The notes beneath the pieces were generated by a model that saw only the letters and a list, made by a program, of their open reading frames with translations, did no database searches and was not told where the DNA came from. Positions 1-8,063 of a stretch of DNA of 8,599 nt are shown here, piece after piece. Both the position numbers and the translations under genes were made by a program. The stretch spans positions 1 to 8,599 of the forward strand of contig JAJIYR010000059.1 of the NCBI GenBank assembly GCA_020881085.1, given 5' to 3'. How positions within the stretch are numbered: the first letter of the stretch is position 1; the number at the start of each line of letters is the position of its first letter. This DNA comes from Rickettsia endosymbiont of Bryobia graminum (GTDB taxonomy: Bacteria; Pseudomonadota; Alphaproteobacteria; Rickettsiales; Rickettsiaceae).

Positions 1-85
1 TTTGCTTCACTGATTTATCAGATACTTGTAATAATTTTACTGCTTCTCGTTTAAATTCATCTGTATATTTTATTCCTTTTGGCAT
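1..85 (-). CDS. IS3-family transposase OrfA, N-terminal fragment (runs off left edge)
   Basis: Read on the minus strand from the ATG at 85-83, this encodes MPKGIKYTDEFKREAVKLL followed by QVSDKSVKQ, 28 residues before the window ends. The pattern of a basic start, then Y-T-D-E-F-K-R-E-A-V and a hydrophobic stretch, is the usual opening of the helix-turn-helix OrfA protein (Transposase_8/HTH type) of IS3-family elements. OrfA binds the element's terminal repeats and is normally joined to the DDE integrase-like OrfB by a programmed frameshift. A good ribosome binding site, AGGAG at 98-94, lies 8 bases before the ATG and supports this start. Whether the element is intact cannot be seen, because OrfB lies outside the window. 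Confidence 0.75.
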   Translation of the reverse strand, partial: MPKGIKYTDEFKREAVKLLQVSDKSVKQ

Positions 86-137
86 TTCTTTTACTCCTTT
101 TCTTTTATAGACTACGTGTCCGGAAAAGTAGTACTAG
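1..137 (-). mobile_element. IS3-family insertion sequence, one terminus
   Basis: The OrfA start codon is preceded by about 50 bases of leader that ends, read outward, in ACTTTTCCGGACACG with GTACTA beyond it. IS3-family ends typically look like TGTACT...GGACA, so the tip of the element probably lies at about 134-137. The exact tip and any target-site duplication cannot be fixed from one end alone. The element's genes point away from the malic enzyme gene. The boundary is inferred from family resemblance; the OrfA fragment is seen directly. Confidence 0.55.
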
Positions 138-266
138 ATCAGATAGGTTACGTACCTTAATAAACGATAATTTCCAAACTATTACCGTTAACCATTTCTC
201 CAACTCTTCAAGTTAATTCAGTATATAAATTTTGGATGGGCTTGTTGAATATAGAAAGAAAGTATA

Positions 267-290
267 GTTCACACTATTATAGTGAAGAAC
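267..290. repeat. Imperfect hairpin
   Basis: CACTA at 272-276 and TAGTG at 280-284 form a perfect 5-base stem with the 3-base loop TTA. GTTC at 267-270 can pair with GAAC at 287-290 after a small internal bulge. Function is unknown, and it is short enough to be chance in AT-rich DNA. Confidence 0.35.
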
Positions 291-335
291 CGAAAAGTCT
301 TGTCGTTATCCAGAAATACCTTAAAATATTTTACT

Positions 336-377
336 CGATGACGAAGCAATTTACCTTTAGCAAACTGCTCGTCATCG
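336..377. repeat. Strong inverted repeat downstream of the malic enzyme gene
   Basis: CGATGACGA at 336-344 is the exact reverse complement of TCGTCATCG at 369-377. After one bulged A at 345, the stem continues with GCA (346-348) against TGC (366-368), giving a 12-base-pair stem around a 17-base loop. It starts about 30 bases past the malic enzyme stop codon in the direction of transcription. It could protect or end that transcript, but no run of U follows directly, so it is not a standard intrinsic terminator. It could equally be a remnant of a rickettsial palindromic repeat. Confidence 0.55.
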
Positions 378-406
378 CAATTTTATATGTTAAGCTTTCT
401 AGGAAC

Positions 407-2686
407 TTAAATATTCTTATTATTAATAGCATCTATACAAGCAAAAGTAGCAATCTTTACTATTTCACTAGCTGATGATCCCATTTGTAGTATTTGTACA
501 GGATGTCTAAAACCATTAATGATTGGACCAATAAAAATACCCCCTGCTAATTCTTGTAATAACTGAGTAGAAATTTTTGCTGAATGTATCGCAGGCATAA
601 TTAAAATATTAGCAGATCCAGATAATCTACAAAATGGGTATAAATTATGTAAATTAGGATTAAGAGCTACATCAGCTGACATTTCACCATCATATTCAAA
701 ATCTAGATTCATACTATCAAGAATTTTAATAGCTTCACGTATTCTATTGGTATTTTTTCTAATCGGATTGCCAAAATTTGAAAATGAAAGTAATGCAGCT
801 TTAGGACTCATCCCCATATTTTTAGCTATGCTAGCTGTTTGTAGAGTTATTTCTACAAGGTCTTGTTCATTAGGTATTTCAGAAATACTATTGTCAGCAA
901 TGATGATATTATGTTCCTTAGCAATCATAATTGAGTAACCTAAAATTCTCTGATGTTCTTTAGCTTCAATTACTTTCATAATATCGTTTAAGCTATTATA
1001 ATAGCTTTTTGTTACACCTGTAACTAGACAATCAGCATCACCGCAAGCAACCATAATGGCTGAAAATACATTTCTATCGGTCTTAACTAATCTAGCACAA
1101 TCACGATACAAATAGCCTTTACGTTGTAATTTATTGTAAAGAGTATCTATATATGTATTGAGATTGTTGTTAATAGCGGCATTCATTATAGTAATACCAT
1201 CTAAATGTCCATGTATTCCCATTTTATTAAGAGTTGTAGATATTTTATCAGCTCTGCCAACTAATATCGGCTTTGCATAAGAAGCATCACGCATCATAAT
1301 AGCAGCCATAATTACTTCTTCTTCTTCTCCTTCAGCAAATACTATTCTTTGAAGAGGTGAAGCGTGAATTTTTTCAAGTAGTAAATTCATATAATGCGAA
1401 GTGGGATTTAACCTACTTTCTAACTCTCTTCTATAGAGTTTAAAATCGAAATCTTTAACCCCAGATACACCACTATCAATAGCTGCTTTAGCTACAGCTA
1501 CTGGAATAGTAGTAATTAATCTTGGATCAAATGGAACTGGAATTATATAATCTGCGCCAAAGCTCATTCTTCTTCCAGAATAAGCTTTATAAACCTCATC
1601 AGGAACAGGTTGCTTAGCTAGGTCAGCTAAGGCATAAGCAGCTGCTATTTTCATTTCCTGATTAATTGTAGTAGCTCTAACATCTAAAGCTCCCCGGAAA
1701 ATATATGGGAAGCCCATAACATTATTAACTTGATTATTATAGTCAGAACGACCAGTAGCAATAATTGCATCTGTTCTCACTGATTGTATATCTTCGGGGG
1801 TAATTTCTGGGTCAGGGTTTGCCATAGCAAAAATAATAGGATTTTTTGCCATTGAAGAAACCATATCTTTAGTTACGGCACCTTTAGATGATAATCCTAG
1901 AAATACATCGGCAGATTTCATCGCTTCACTTAAAGTTCGTAAATTGGTATTAGAGGCGTATAATTCTTTCCACTGATTCATCCCCTCTTGTCTACCCTTA
2001 TAAACAATGCCTTTAGTATCACATAGGATGACATTGTTTTTATCTATACCAATGGAAACTAATAACTCAATACAAGCGATTGCTGCGGCTCCTGCTCCAT
2101 TTACTACAATCTTCATTTTATCAAGAGAACGATTGGTAATATAAGCCGCATTGATAAGCCCAGCAGCGGTGATAATAGCTGTACCATGTTGATCATCATG
2201 GAAAACAGGTATCTGCATACAATTTTTTAATTTTTCTTCAATTATAAAACACTCAGGTGCTTTAATATCTTCTAAATTAATTCCACCAAAACTATAATTA
2301 AGATGTTTTACAACATTAACAAATTCATCGGGATCACTAGTATCTATTTCCAGGTCAATAGAATCAATATCTGCAAAATTTTTAAATAAAACTGCTTTGC
2401 CTTCCATTACAGGTTTTGAGGCGGCAGCTCCTAAATTACCAAGTCCAAGGACCGCAGTTCCATTAGTGATTACTGCAACTAAATTACCCCTAGCAGTATA
2501 TCTATATATATCATCTATATTTTTAGCTATCTCAAGACATGGAGCTGCAACTCCTGGTGAATAGGCCAGAGCTAAATCTTGTTGAGTAACTAAAGGTTTG
2601 GTAGGAGTAATAGCAATTTTTCCTGGTCTATCTTTTTCATGATATTCCAATGCTCGAGTGTAATTGATTTTATCTATTTCATCCAT
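407..2686 (-). CDS. maeB: NADP-type malic enzyme fused to a phosphotransacetylase-like domain (MaeB type)
   Basis: This 759-residue cytoplasmic enzyme oxidatively decarboxylates malate to pyruvate and CO2 with reduction of NAD(P). The malic N-terminal domain carries the catalytic tyrosine in [11 protein letters not shown] (about Tyr42) and the catalytic lysine in [10 protein letters not shown] (about Lys97). The metal ligands lie in [11 protein letters not shown] (138-145) and FHDDQHGTA (162-170). The nucleotide fold has the glycine-rich loop NGAGAAAIA (196-204), with FAMANPDPE (286-294) and [14 protein letters not shown] (322-335) further on. From about residue 440 to the end there is a phosphate acetyl/butyryltransferase-like domain, opening with [12 protein letters not shown]. 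In MaeB proteins this domain is regulatory, usually binding acetyl-CoA without transferase activity. Length and domain order are normal for the hybrid family, and no frameshift is seen. AGG at 2697-2695, 8 bases upstream, supports the ATG at 2686. The permease gene ends 72 bases upstream on the same strand. In Rickettsia, which lacks glycolysis, malic enzyme is a probable source of pyruvate. Confidence 0.96.
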   Translation of the reverse strand: MDEIDKINYTRALEYHEKDRPGKIAITPTKPLVTQQDLALAYSPGVAAPCLEIAKNIDDIYRYTARGNLVAVITNGTAVLGLGNLGAAASKPVMEGKAVLFKNFADIDSIDLEIDTSDPDEFVNVVKHLNYSFGGINLEDIKAPECFIIEEKLKNCMQIPVFHDDQHGTAIITAAGLINAAYITNRSLDKMKIVVNGAGAAAIACIELLVSIGIDKNNVILCDTKGIVYKGRQEGMNQWKELYASNTNLRTLSEAMKSADVFLGLSSKGAVTKDMVSSMAKNPIIFAMANPDPEITPEDIQSVRTDAIIATGRSDYNNQVNNVMGFPYIFRGALDVRATTINQEMKIAAAYALADLAKQPVPDEVYKAYSGRRMSFGADYIIPVPFDPRLITTIPVAVAKAAIDSGVSGVKDFDFKLYRRELESRLNPTSHYMNLLLEKIHASPLQRIVFAEGEEEEVIMAAIMMRDASYAKPILVGRADKISTTLNKMGIHGHLDGITIMNAAINNNLNTYIDTLYNKLQRKGYLYRDCARLVKTDRNVFSAIMVACGDADCLVTGVTKSYYNSLNDIMKVIEAKEHQRILGYSIMIAKEHNIIIADNSISEIPNEQDLVEITLQTASIAKNMGMSPKAALLSFSNFGNPIRKNTNRIREAIKILDSMNLDFEYDGEMSADVALNPNLHNLYPFCRLSGSANILIMPAIHSAKISTQLLQELAGGIFIGPIINGFRHPVQILQMGSSASEIVKIATFACIDAINNKNI

Positions 2687-2758
2687 AATTCTGACCTATT
2701 TATAATGCTAGTTTTGATTTTAAATTTTATTGAGTTAAGAAGGAATCAACATGTAATT

Positions 2759-3691
2759 TTATCCCCATAAATACATAAGGATTGATAATGATATTACTGA
2801 AAAAAGAGTTGAGAAAGTAATAATTGACGCCATAGAGTCTGGATCACCACCTAACTGCCTAGATAACACGTATGCAGTGCTTGCGCATGGCAGGCAACTA
2901 TATAATACTCCAACTGATTTAGCAGTTCCCGTAATAGACATTAATGATAAAATAATTACTGTAACAATAGGAAAAAATACTAGCTTAACAATACTAGTAA
3001 ATAATACATTGTAGAGAAGATCTCCTTTCATAGAAAATTTAAGACCCGCTCCAACATTTAACATACCTATAGCTAAAGCAGAGTTTGATATACTAGTTAA
3101 AGTATTTTTAATACCAAGATGTAATTCTAAACTAGAATAGTTAAAAATAAAACCGATTACACTTGCTATGATTAAAGGATTTTGTACTATTAATTTAAGC
3201 ATTAAGATATAGCTGGTTTTAGGGCTTTCAGCTAATGAATTATCAGGGATGTAATGAGAAAAAACCATTACTGATAGAATGTTAGTAAAAATGATCATAT
3301 ATGATGCAATTACTGATACTATAGCAAGTCCATTATCATCTAAAAGGGGGCGACTAATAGCAAAAAATATATAGCTATTATAGCGTATTGCTCCTTGAAA
3401 CATTGAAGTAAATTGAATTTTATCAAAGTTAGTTCTTTTTTGATAAAAAATTAATCCGAGGGCAATAATGCAAGTAGAAAGAATTAAAGCAAGGACAAGT
3501 TTAATAATAGCAGAGGCGCTTAAATCAGCAACAGATATATAATTAAAAAGCATGACCGGAAAAAGGAAAAAATATGATAATTTTTCTAACCCTCTCCAAA
3601 ATTCTTCAGAAGTTAACCATTTTCTTTTGATAATACTACCAACAAAAGTGATTAGAAAGATAGGTAATGTACTAGAAAAAACTTCATTCAT
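2759..3691 (-). CDS. AEC-family (auxin efflux carrier-like) membrane permease
   Basis: This is a 310-residue, very hydrophobic inner-membrane protein with about eight to ten membrane segments. They lie at roughly 5-22, 37-56, 60-83, 104-113, 121-145, 161-184, 200-217, 225-252, 258-275 and 287-309. Family features visible are RYNSYIFF at 103-110, QNPLIIASVIGF at 170-181, and the C-terminal stretch PCASTAYVLSRQLGGD (268-283) followed by a final helix. AEC proteins are secondary transporters; characterised bacterial members include malate and malonate permeases, but many have unknown substrates. The gene lies 72 bases upstream of the malic enzyme gene on the same strand with no terminator visible between them, so co-transcription is likely. 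A malate or related dicarboxylate substrate is inferred from this neighbour only. The ribosome binding site is weak: the nearest purine-rich stretch, GGGAGTGGA, is rather far from the ATG. A second in-frame start is not obvious. Confidence 0.88.
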   Translation of the reverse strand: MNEVFSSTLPIFLITFVGSIIKRKWLTSEEFWRGLEKLSYFFLFPVMLFNYISVADLSASAIIKLVLALILSTCIIALGLIFYQKRTNFDKIQFTSMFQGAIRYNSYIFFAISRPLLDDNGLAIVSVIASYMIIFTNILSVMVFSHYIPDNSLAESPKTSYILMLKLIVQNPLIIASVIGFIFNYSSLELHLGIKNTLTSISNSALAIGMLNVGAGLKFSMKGDLLYNVLFTSIVKLVFFPIVTVIILSLMSITGTAKSVGVLYSCLPCASTAYVLSRQLGGDPDSMASIITFSTLFSVISLSILMYLWG

Positions 3692-3721
3692 CAGTCAATA
3701 GATTAAAATTTCCACTCCCAT

Positions 3722-3749
3722 ATAATATCAGAGTTTATCCACAAAGCAA
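3722..3749 (-). promoter_or_regulatory. Candidate promoter for the permease/malic enzyme unit, overlapping a DnaA-box sequence
   Basis: On the minus strand, TTGCTT (3749-3744) and TATTAT (3727-3722) are 16 bases apart and lie about 30 to 60 bases upstream of the permease ATG. The -10 matches TATAAT at 5 of 6 positions; the -35 is poor. The spacer holds TTATCCACA on the plus strand (3735-3743), a perfect match to the consensus DnaA box. The promoter call is weak because such AT-rich DNA gives many partial matches. Confidence 0.3.
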
Positions 3750-3875
3750 GTATACTCGTTAAACTTGAAGAATTAGCATTGTTGCTACTAGTTTTGTTCC
3801 TCACGTATGTTTAAGTGCGCTGTGGTTAAAATTTGCGCAGTACCTAGTTTCTTCTTCAAGCTTAATTTTGTATCC
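3750..3875. repeat. Rickettsia palindromic element-like repeat
   Basis: The two ends of this 126-base stretch are imperfect inverted copies. CTTGAAGAA (3764-3772) is the exact reverse complement of TTCTTCAAG (3852-3860). The match extends outward through TTAA (3759-3762 against 3862-3865) to ATAC/GTAT (3752-3755 against 3870-3873), and inward to TTAG/CTAG. A second, nested pair, TGCGC (3816-3820) and GCGCA (3835-3839), sits in the interior. The length and layered symmetry fit the Rickettsia palindromic elements (RPE), a set of roughly 100-150 base dispersed repeats found both between genes and inside coding sequences. I recognise the general pattern but cannot assign an RPE subtype. It lies directly upstream of the permease promoter region. 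Confidence 0.6.
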
Positions 3876-3949
3876 TAATTCTCATTTATCAGAGATATAC
3901 TAGGAAATCGGTAATAGTGCTTCAAAAAGTCAGCAACCATTGATAAATA

Positions 3950-4144
3950 TTAATTTGTTGGAGCTTGAAGATTTTCAAAAATTATTTCATTATATTCTCG
4001 GTGATACATGGCTACAGTAGTTAAATCGGCAATTAATAAGGTACCAAGCACTGTCCATAATAAACTATAGTAAGGCGTATTTGATAACTCATCTTCAAAC
4101 ATAATAGTAATTGGATGGTTTTTGCTTAAGTTTTGACCAACCAA
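3950..4144 (-). CDS. Doubtful small membrane-segment ORF or gene remnant
   Basis: A 64-codon frame starts at TTG (4144-4142), with the first ATG at codon 15, which would leave only 50 residues. The protein has one hydrophobic segment, SLLWTVLGTLLIADLTTVAM (residues 27-46), flanked by acidic and polar stretches, so a single-pass membrane peptide is possible. I recognise no family. Against a real gene are the non-ATG start, no clear ribosome binding site, and a perfect 8-base inverted repeat (ACCAAGTA 4140-4147, TACTTGGT 4160-4167) overlapping the start. The open frame begins after a TAA only about 12 codons further upstream, and both sides are repeats. It may be a fragment of a decayed membrane-protein gene or a chance frame. 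Confidence 0.25.
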   Translation of the reverse strand: MVGQNLSKNHPITIMFEDELSNTPYYSLLWTVLGTLLIADLTTVAMYHREYNEIIFENLQAPTN

Positions 4145-4167
4145 GTAAACTTTAACGAATACTTGGT
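4140..4167. repeat. Perfect 8-base inverted repeat
   Basis: ACCAAGTA (4140-4147) and TACTTGGT (4160-4167) pair exactly around a 12-base loop. It covers the TTG start of the doubtful small ORF. No U-run follows on either strand, so I do not call a terminator. Confidence 0.4.
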
Positions 4168-4230
4168 AGTGAGGGAGTTAAGAAACTGTTCACGACAGCT
4201 ATGATAGTCTTTAAGCTAGGATACTATATT

Positions 4231-4332
4231 AATGTCATCCTGAACTTAAAGTACCGTCATCCTGAACTTGTTTCAGGATCTGTTAGGTATTTAGGTCTCC
4301 TAGCCATGACGGTTTGTTTTTAAGTAAACCGT
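4231..4332. repeat. Compound palindromic repeat ending at the secA stop codon
   Basis: GTCATCCTGAACTT occurs twice as a direct repeat, at 4234-4247 and 4256-4269. The second copy begins a perfect hairpin, ATCCTGAA (4259-4266) against TTCAGGAT (4272-4279), with a 5-base loop. An outer pair, ACCGTCAT (4253-4260) and ATGACGGT (4306-4313), encloses it. A third hairpin, ACGGTTT (4309-4315) with AAACCGT (4326-4332), shares bases with the outer pair and touches the secA stop codon at 4335-4333. The sequence around ATCCTGAACTTGTTTCAGGAT is of a kind I know as a dispersed repeat in Rickettsiales and other bacteria. It probably forms the 3' end of the secA transcript. No U-run follows, so a role in mRNA stability is as likely as termination. 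Confidence 0.65.
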
Positions 4333-7062
4333 TTATTCATTACTCCCATGGCAATATTTATATTTTTTGCCTGATCCGCAAGGGCATAATTCATTTCTAG
4401 ATACTTTTCCCCAACTTGTTGGGTCAGAACTTATTCTATCTTCCGGATTTACTTGATTTTTAATAGTTTTAACTTCGGTCTCAATACTAACTCCTGCATT
4501 GTATTTACTAAATGCTGGATCTTCTCTAGTTTCCTTCATAGTCTGAAGTTTTTTCTTTTCTAGAGACATTGCATCTTGCTGTAGATGACTAGAATCAATA
4601 TGAAGATGACAGACTCTTTGAATAAATAATTCTTTTAAATTATTAAGCATTTGTTCAAATAGATCAAAAGCTTCTCTCTTATATTCATTGAGAGGATCTT
4701 TTTGAGCATAGGCTCTTAGTGAAATACCTTGTCTTAAGTGGTCCAGATTATGCAAGTGATCTTTCCATACTTGGTCTAAAGTAGTTAGTAGAATATATTT
4801 TACAGTATCATTCATCATATCTTCAGTATAAGAATTTTTCTTTTCTTGATATAAATCATTTACTATTTTTGTTATGTTAGCTATGACATCTGTTTCGGTA
4901 ACATCTGCTTTTGTTATTGATTCAGGATCTAATTTTATAGCAAAGATACGTTGTAATTCTCCTACAAGTCCATTTATATCCCAATCTTCTCTGTAAGAGC
5001 CAGTTGGCATAAAAGTTAACACCACTTTTTCCACCATATCTTTAGTCATATTATCTAGGAAATCATTCGAATCTTTTGAGGATATAATATCATTACGTTG
5101 CTCATAAATTATCTTACGTTGCTGGCTCATAACATCATCAAAACGTAATAGGTTTTTACGTATTTCATAGTTATGTGCTTCAACTTTTTGCTGAGCTTTA
5201 GCAAGGGAATTACTAATCATTGGGTGATGAATTGCCTCTCCGTTTTTTAATCCTAAAGTTCTTAATAAACCTGAAATACGATCTGAAGCAAAAATACGCA
5301 TTAAATCGTCTTCTAGAGATAAGAAAAATTTAGTATTTCCTGGATCTCCTTGTCTTCCTGATCTTCCTCTTAACTGATTATCTATTCTTCGGCTTTCATG
5401 TCTTTCTGTTCCGATAACAAATAATCCACCTGCTTCTTTTACTTGTTGTTTTTCATTATCTATTTGTTGTTTTATTTTTAATAATTGTGATTGATATTGC
5501 TCATTGCTTAAATCTTGGATAGGTAATTGTTCTATTAGTATTTTAGGGTTACCACCAAGCATAATATCTGTACCACGCCCTGCCATATTAGTAGCAATAG
5601 TCACTGCTTTAAATCGTCCAGCTTGAGAGATAATTGAAGCTTCTTGTTGATGGAATTTTGCGTTTAAAACATTATGAGGAATTTTGCTGTCATGTAATAA
5701 TTTAGAAATTTCTTCTGATTTTTCTATGCTAACCGTTCCAACTAAAACAGGTTGTCCACGTTCGTAACAACTTTGGATTAATTTGATAATAGCTTGATAT
5801 TTCTCTTGTTTGCTTCCATATATTTCATCATCATGATCGCTTCTAGTAATTGGATTATGAGTAGGAACAGCAAGTACATCAAGGTTATAAATATCTTTTA
5901 ACTCTGCAGCTTCAGTTATAGCAGTACCAGTCATACCAGATAATTTTGGGTAATTCCTAAAATAATTTTGGAAAGTAATAGATGCTAGAGTTTGGTTTTC
6001 ATTTTGAATTTGAACATTTTCTTTAGCTTCTAATGCTTGATGTAAACCTTCAGAATATCTTCGTCCTCCTAAAACACGACCAGTAAACTCATCGATTATC
6101 ATAACTTTACCATCACGTATTAAGTAGTCTACATCACGACTAAAAAGAGTGTGGGCTCTTAAAGATTGATTGACATAATGAACTAGATTTAAATTTTCAA
6201 AATCATACAGGCTAGAATCAGGTGTAATTAAATTATCTTCTATAAGTAGTGATTCTATATGTGTTATACCATTTTCAGTTAAATTAACAATGCGTAATTT
6301 TTCATCTTTTTCATAATCTTCAGCTTTAAATTGACGTACTAACTTATCAATTTTAATATATAGGTCTGAGTGATCATCTACAGGTCCAGATATAATTAAG
6401 GGAGTCCTTGCTTCATCAATTAAAATTGAGTCAGCTTCATCAATAATAGCATAATTAAAAGGTCGTTGTACCTTAGAGTCTTCGCTATATTTCATATTGT
6501 CTCTAAGAAAGTCAAAGCCAAGTTCATTATTAGTAGCATAAGTAATATCTGCTGCATAAGCATTATGTCTTTCAGTATCGCCTATGCCTGAAACAATGCA
6601 GCCAACCGATAATCCGAGAAAATTATAAATTCTTCCCATTTCTTCAGAGTCGCGTCTAGCTAGATAGTCATTAACTGTGACTATATGTACACCTCTGCCA
6701 GATAAAGCATTAAGGTAGGCAGCTAAGGTTGCTACCAGAGTTTTACCTTCGCCTGTACGCATTTCAGTAATCATGCCACGATGTAATATTAGACCACCAA
6801 TTAGCTGCACATCAAAATGTCTCATACCATAGATTCTTTTTGCTGCTTCACGAACAATAGCAAAAGCTTCATAACTTATATCATCTAAAGATTCGCCATT
6901 TTGTAATCTGTGTTTAAATTGCTCAGTTTTGCTTTTTAATTGCTCGTCAGAAAGCTTTTGTATTTCCGATTCAAGGGAATTAATTTTGCTAATTTCCAAA
7001 GATAGCTTCTTAACTGATCTATCATTTGCGGTACCAAATAGTTTTTTAAGAAAAGAAAACAT
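4333..7062 (-). CDS. secA: SecA preprotein translocase ATPase
   Basis: SecA is the ATP-driven motor that pushes unfolded preproteins through SecYEG in the inner membrane. The 909-residue product has the family's full length. The first nucleotide-binding domain has Walker A in MRTGEGKT (101-108) and the DEAD motif in IIDEAD (206-211), followed by [13 protein letters not shown]. The preprotein-crosslinking domain follows at about 228-370. The second ATPase domain shows [38 protein letters not shown] and [18 protein letters not shown]. Then come the scaffold and wing regions. The C-terminus keeps the zinc-binding SEC-C motif [17 protein letters not shown] (890-906), with likely ligands C893, C895, C904 and H905; this site binds SecB and lipid. 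The ATG at 7062 has AGGA (7071-7068) 5 bases upstream and the usual N-terminal amphipathic helix FSFLKKLFG. The gene diverges from the secreted PPIase gene. A strong hairpin lies in its likely leader. No breaks are seen. Confidence 0.98.
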   Translation of the reverse strand: MFSFLKKLFGTANDRSVKKLSLEISKINSLESEIQKLSDEQLKSKTEQFKHRLQNGESLDDISYEAFAIVREAAKRIYGMRHFDVQLIGGLILHRGMITEMRTGEGKTLVATLAAYLNALSGRGVHIVTVNDYLARRDSEEMGRIYNFLGLSVGCIVSGIGDTERHNAYAADITYATNNELGFDFLRDNMKYSEDSKVQRPFNYAIIDEADSILIDEARTPLIISGPVDDHSDLYIKIDKLVRQFKAEDYEKDEKLRIVNLTENGITHIESLLIEDNLITPDSSLYDFENLNLVHYVNQSLRAHTLFSRDVDYLIRDGKVMIIDEFTGRVLGGRRYSEGLHQALEAKENVQIQNENQTLASITFQNYFRNYPKLSGMTGTAITEAAELKDIYNLDVLAVPTHNPITRSDHDDEIYGSKQEKYQAIIKLIQSCYERGQPVLVGTVSIEKSEEISKLLHDSKIPHNVLNAKFHQQEASIISQAGRFKAVTIATNMAGRGTDIMLGGNPKILIEQLPIQDLSNEQYQSQLLKIKQQIDNEKQQVKEAGGLFVIGTERHESRRIDNQLRGRSGRQGDPGNTKFFLSLEDDLMRIFASDRISGLLRTLGLKNGEAIHHPMISNSLAKAQQKVEAHNYEIRKNLLRFDDVMSQQRKIIYEQRNDIISSKDSNDFLDNMTKDMVEKVVLTFMPTGSYREDWDINGLVGELQRIFAIKLDPESITKADVTETDVIANITKIVNDLYQEKKNSYTEDMMNDTVKYILLTTLDQVWKDHLHNLDHLRQGISLRAYAQKDPLNEYKREAFDLFEQMLNNLKELFIQRVCHLHIDSSHLQQDAMSLEKKKLQTMKETREDPAFSKYNAGVSIETEVKTIKNQVNPEDRISSDPTSWGKVSRNELCPCGSGKKYKYCHGSNE

Positions 7063-7083
7063 TTAAATCCTAGATTAAAATAC

Positions 7084-7108
7084 AAATACCATAATTTATA
7101 TGGTATTT
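7084..7108. promoter_or_regulatory. Perfect 10-base inverted repeat in the secA leader / divergent intergenic region
   Basis: AAATACCATA (7084-7093) and TATGGTATTT (7099-7108) pair perfectly around a 5-base loop. The repeat ends about 20 bases upstream of the secA ATG, just beyond its ribosome binding site. It could be an operator for a dimeric regulator of secA or of both divergent genes, or an RNA hairpin in the secA leader. In E. coli, secA is controlled by the secretion-arrest protein SecM encoded upstream; no such ORF is visible here. Function is inference. Confidence 0.45.
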
Positions 7109-7140
7109 TACAAATTTATCAAATAAATTGTAAATAGAAG

Positions 7141-7167
7141 TTGACGTAAAGATCTTATCCTTATAAA
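7141..7167 (+). promoter_or_regulatory. Candidate promoter for the parvulin PPIase gene
   Basis: TTGACG (7141-7146) matches the sigma-70 -35 consensus at 5 of 6 positions. TATAAA (7162-7167) matches the -10 at 5 of 6 positions. The spacer is 15 bases, shorter than the usual 17. Transcription would start about 30 bases before the ATG at 7206. A better -10 sequence, TATAAT at 7174-7179, is too far from this -35 to be its partner. Confidence 0.45.
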
Positions 7168-7205
7168 ACTCAATATAATAATTAATTAATAATCATGGAT
7201 AACCA

Positions 7206-8063
7206 ATGAAAAGAATATCTATAATTTTCCTGTCTGCTAGCTTATTGGCAAGCGCAGCTTTTGCAGATACAGATCAAGTTGTTGCTACTTATAAAGGTGG
7301 TGAAGTTAAAGAATCTCAAGTTATGAAAGAAATACAGCCTTTTTTAGCCAATCAGCCAGGTGGAAAGGATAAAAAATTCTCTGATTTTGACCCTAATTTG
7401 CAAGAAACTTTAGTTCGTGGATACATAGACGCACAATTAATTAAAGAAGCTGCAAAAAGTTCAGGTATTGAATCTTCAAAAGAATTTCAAGAAAAATTGA
7501 ATAATATAAAAGAACAAATGGTTAATCAGCAATTATTAGAAAACTACGTGAAAGCTAATGTTAGCGATAAAATGGTTACTGATGAGTATAATAAGTTAGT
7601 TGCTAGCCTAAAAGGTAAAGAAGAAATAAAAGTAAGTCATATTTTAGTTGAAACAGAAGATACAGCAAAAGAAGTACAAAATAGGCTTAAAAAGGGAGAA
7701 AATTTTGCTAAACTTGCTAAAGAATTTTCAAAAGACGAAGGATCTAAGGCTAGCGGTGGAGAGATAGGTTATATAACTCCTGGTCAGTTAGTGCCAGAAT
7801 TTGAAGATAAAGCTTTTTCAATGAAAGTAAAAGAAATATCTAATCCTGTTAAAACTCAATTTGGGTGGCATATAATTACAATACTTGACAAGAGACCTGC
7901 TCAAGTACCTTCTAAAGAAAAAGTTACACCAGAGCTTACTAGTAAACTTGGTAGAGAAGCAATTCAAAAATATATTGCAGATCTAGAAAGTAAGGCAGAT
8001 GTAAAAATTATATTACCTAAGATAAGTGTACCAGCAGAAGCTAATAAAAAAGATAGCAAGTAA
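7206..8063 (+). CDS. plp: Exported parvulin-type peptidyl-prolyl isomerase
   Basis: This is a 285-residue periplasmic (or envelope-associated) foldase that isomerises peptide bonds before proline. An N-terminal signal peptide is clear: MKR, a hydrophobic core, then ASAAFA with likely cleavage after Ala20. There is no lipobox cysteine, so it is not a lipoprotein. Residues about 25-135 form a SurA/PrsA-like helical chaperone region rich in Lys, Glu and Gln. The PpiC/rotamase domain spans about 139-232, with VSHILV (143-148), the central SGGEIGYITPGQLVPEFE (183-200) and FGWHI (219-223). His145 and His222 sit where parvulins keep their active-site histidines. A Lys/Glu-rich tail follows. It matches the Rickettsia parvulin-like PPIase (Plp) in architecture and length. 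It has a weak GGA Shine-Dalgarno (7197-7199). It diverges from secA, the motor of the pathway that would export it, and is followed by an intrinsic terminator. Confidence 0.93.
   Translation: MKRISIIFLSASLLASAAFADTDQVVATYKGGEVKESQVMKEIQPFLANQPGGKDKKFSDFDPNLQETLVRGYIDAQLIKEAAKSSGIESSKEFQEKLNNIKEQMVNQQLLENYVKANVSDKMVTDEYNKLVASLKGKEEIKVSHILVETEDTAKEVQNRLKKGENFAKLAKEFSKDEGSKASGGEIGYITPGQLVPEFEDKAFSMKVKEISNPVKTQFGWHIITILDKRPAQVPSKEKVTPELTSKLGREAIQKYIADLESKADVKIILPKISVPAEANKKDSK

Larger units (their letters stand above)
138..406. other. Non-coding gap between the IS3 end and the malic enzyme gene
   Basis: I find no convincing gene in these 269 bases. They hold an imperfect hairpin at 267-290 and a strong one at 336-377, listed separately. 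The long plus-strand frame beginning at 236 has no ribosome binding site, passes through the strong hairpin and runs antisense into the end of the malic enzyme gene. The gap may be decayed DNA plus palindromic repeats. Confidence 0.5.

Noticed and set aside
105..212. Minus-strand open stretch of 35 codons (LEELEKWLTVIVWKL...)
   Set aside because: It has no start codon or ribosome binding site, and it crosses the inferred IS3 terminus, so it cannot be a native gene as it stands; it is at most a remnant.
236..475. Plus-strand 79-codon frame
   Set aside because: It has no ribosome binding site, runs through the strong hairpin at 336-377 and overlaps the end of the malic enzyme gene in antisense; no protein family is recognisable.
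747..938. Plus-strand 63-codon frame
   Set aside because: It lies wholly antisense within the malic enzyme gene, whose protein reads as a complete conserved domain there.
4309..4332. Hairpin after secA as a rho-independent terminator
   Set aside because: The stem is real, but no run of U follows it on the minus strand, so I list it only as part of the palindromic repeat.
407..7062. A novel defence, toxin-antitoxin, phage or CRISPR system
   Set aside because: All long frames are ordinary core genes, and I see no spaced repeats, no paired small ORFs and no phage proteins.
7174..7179. TATAAT as the -10 of the PPIase promoter
   Set aside because: It is 27 bases from TTGACG, far too long a spacer, and no better -35 lies at the right distance.
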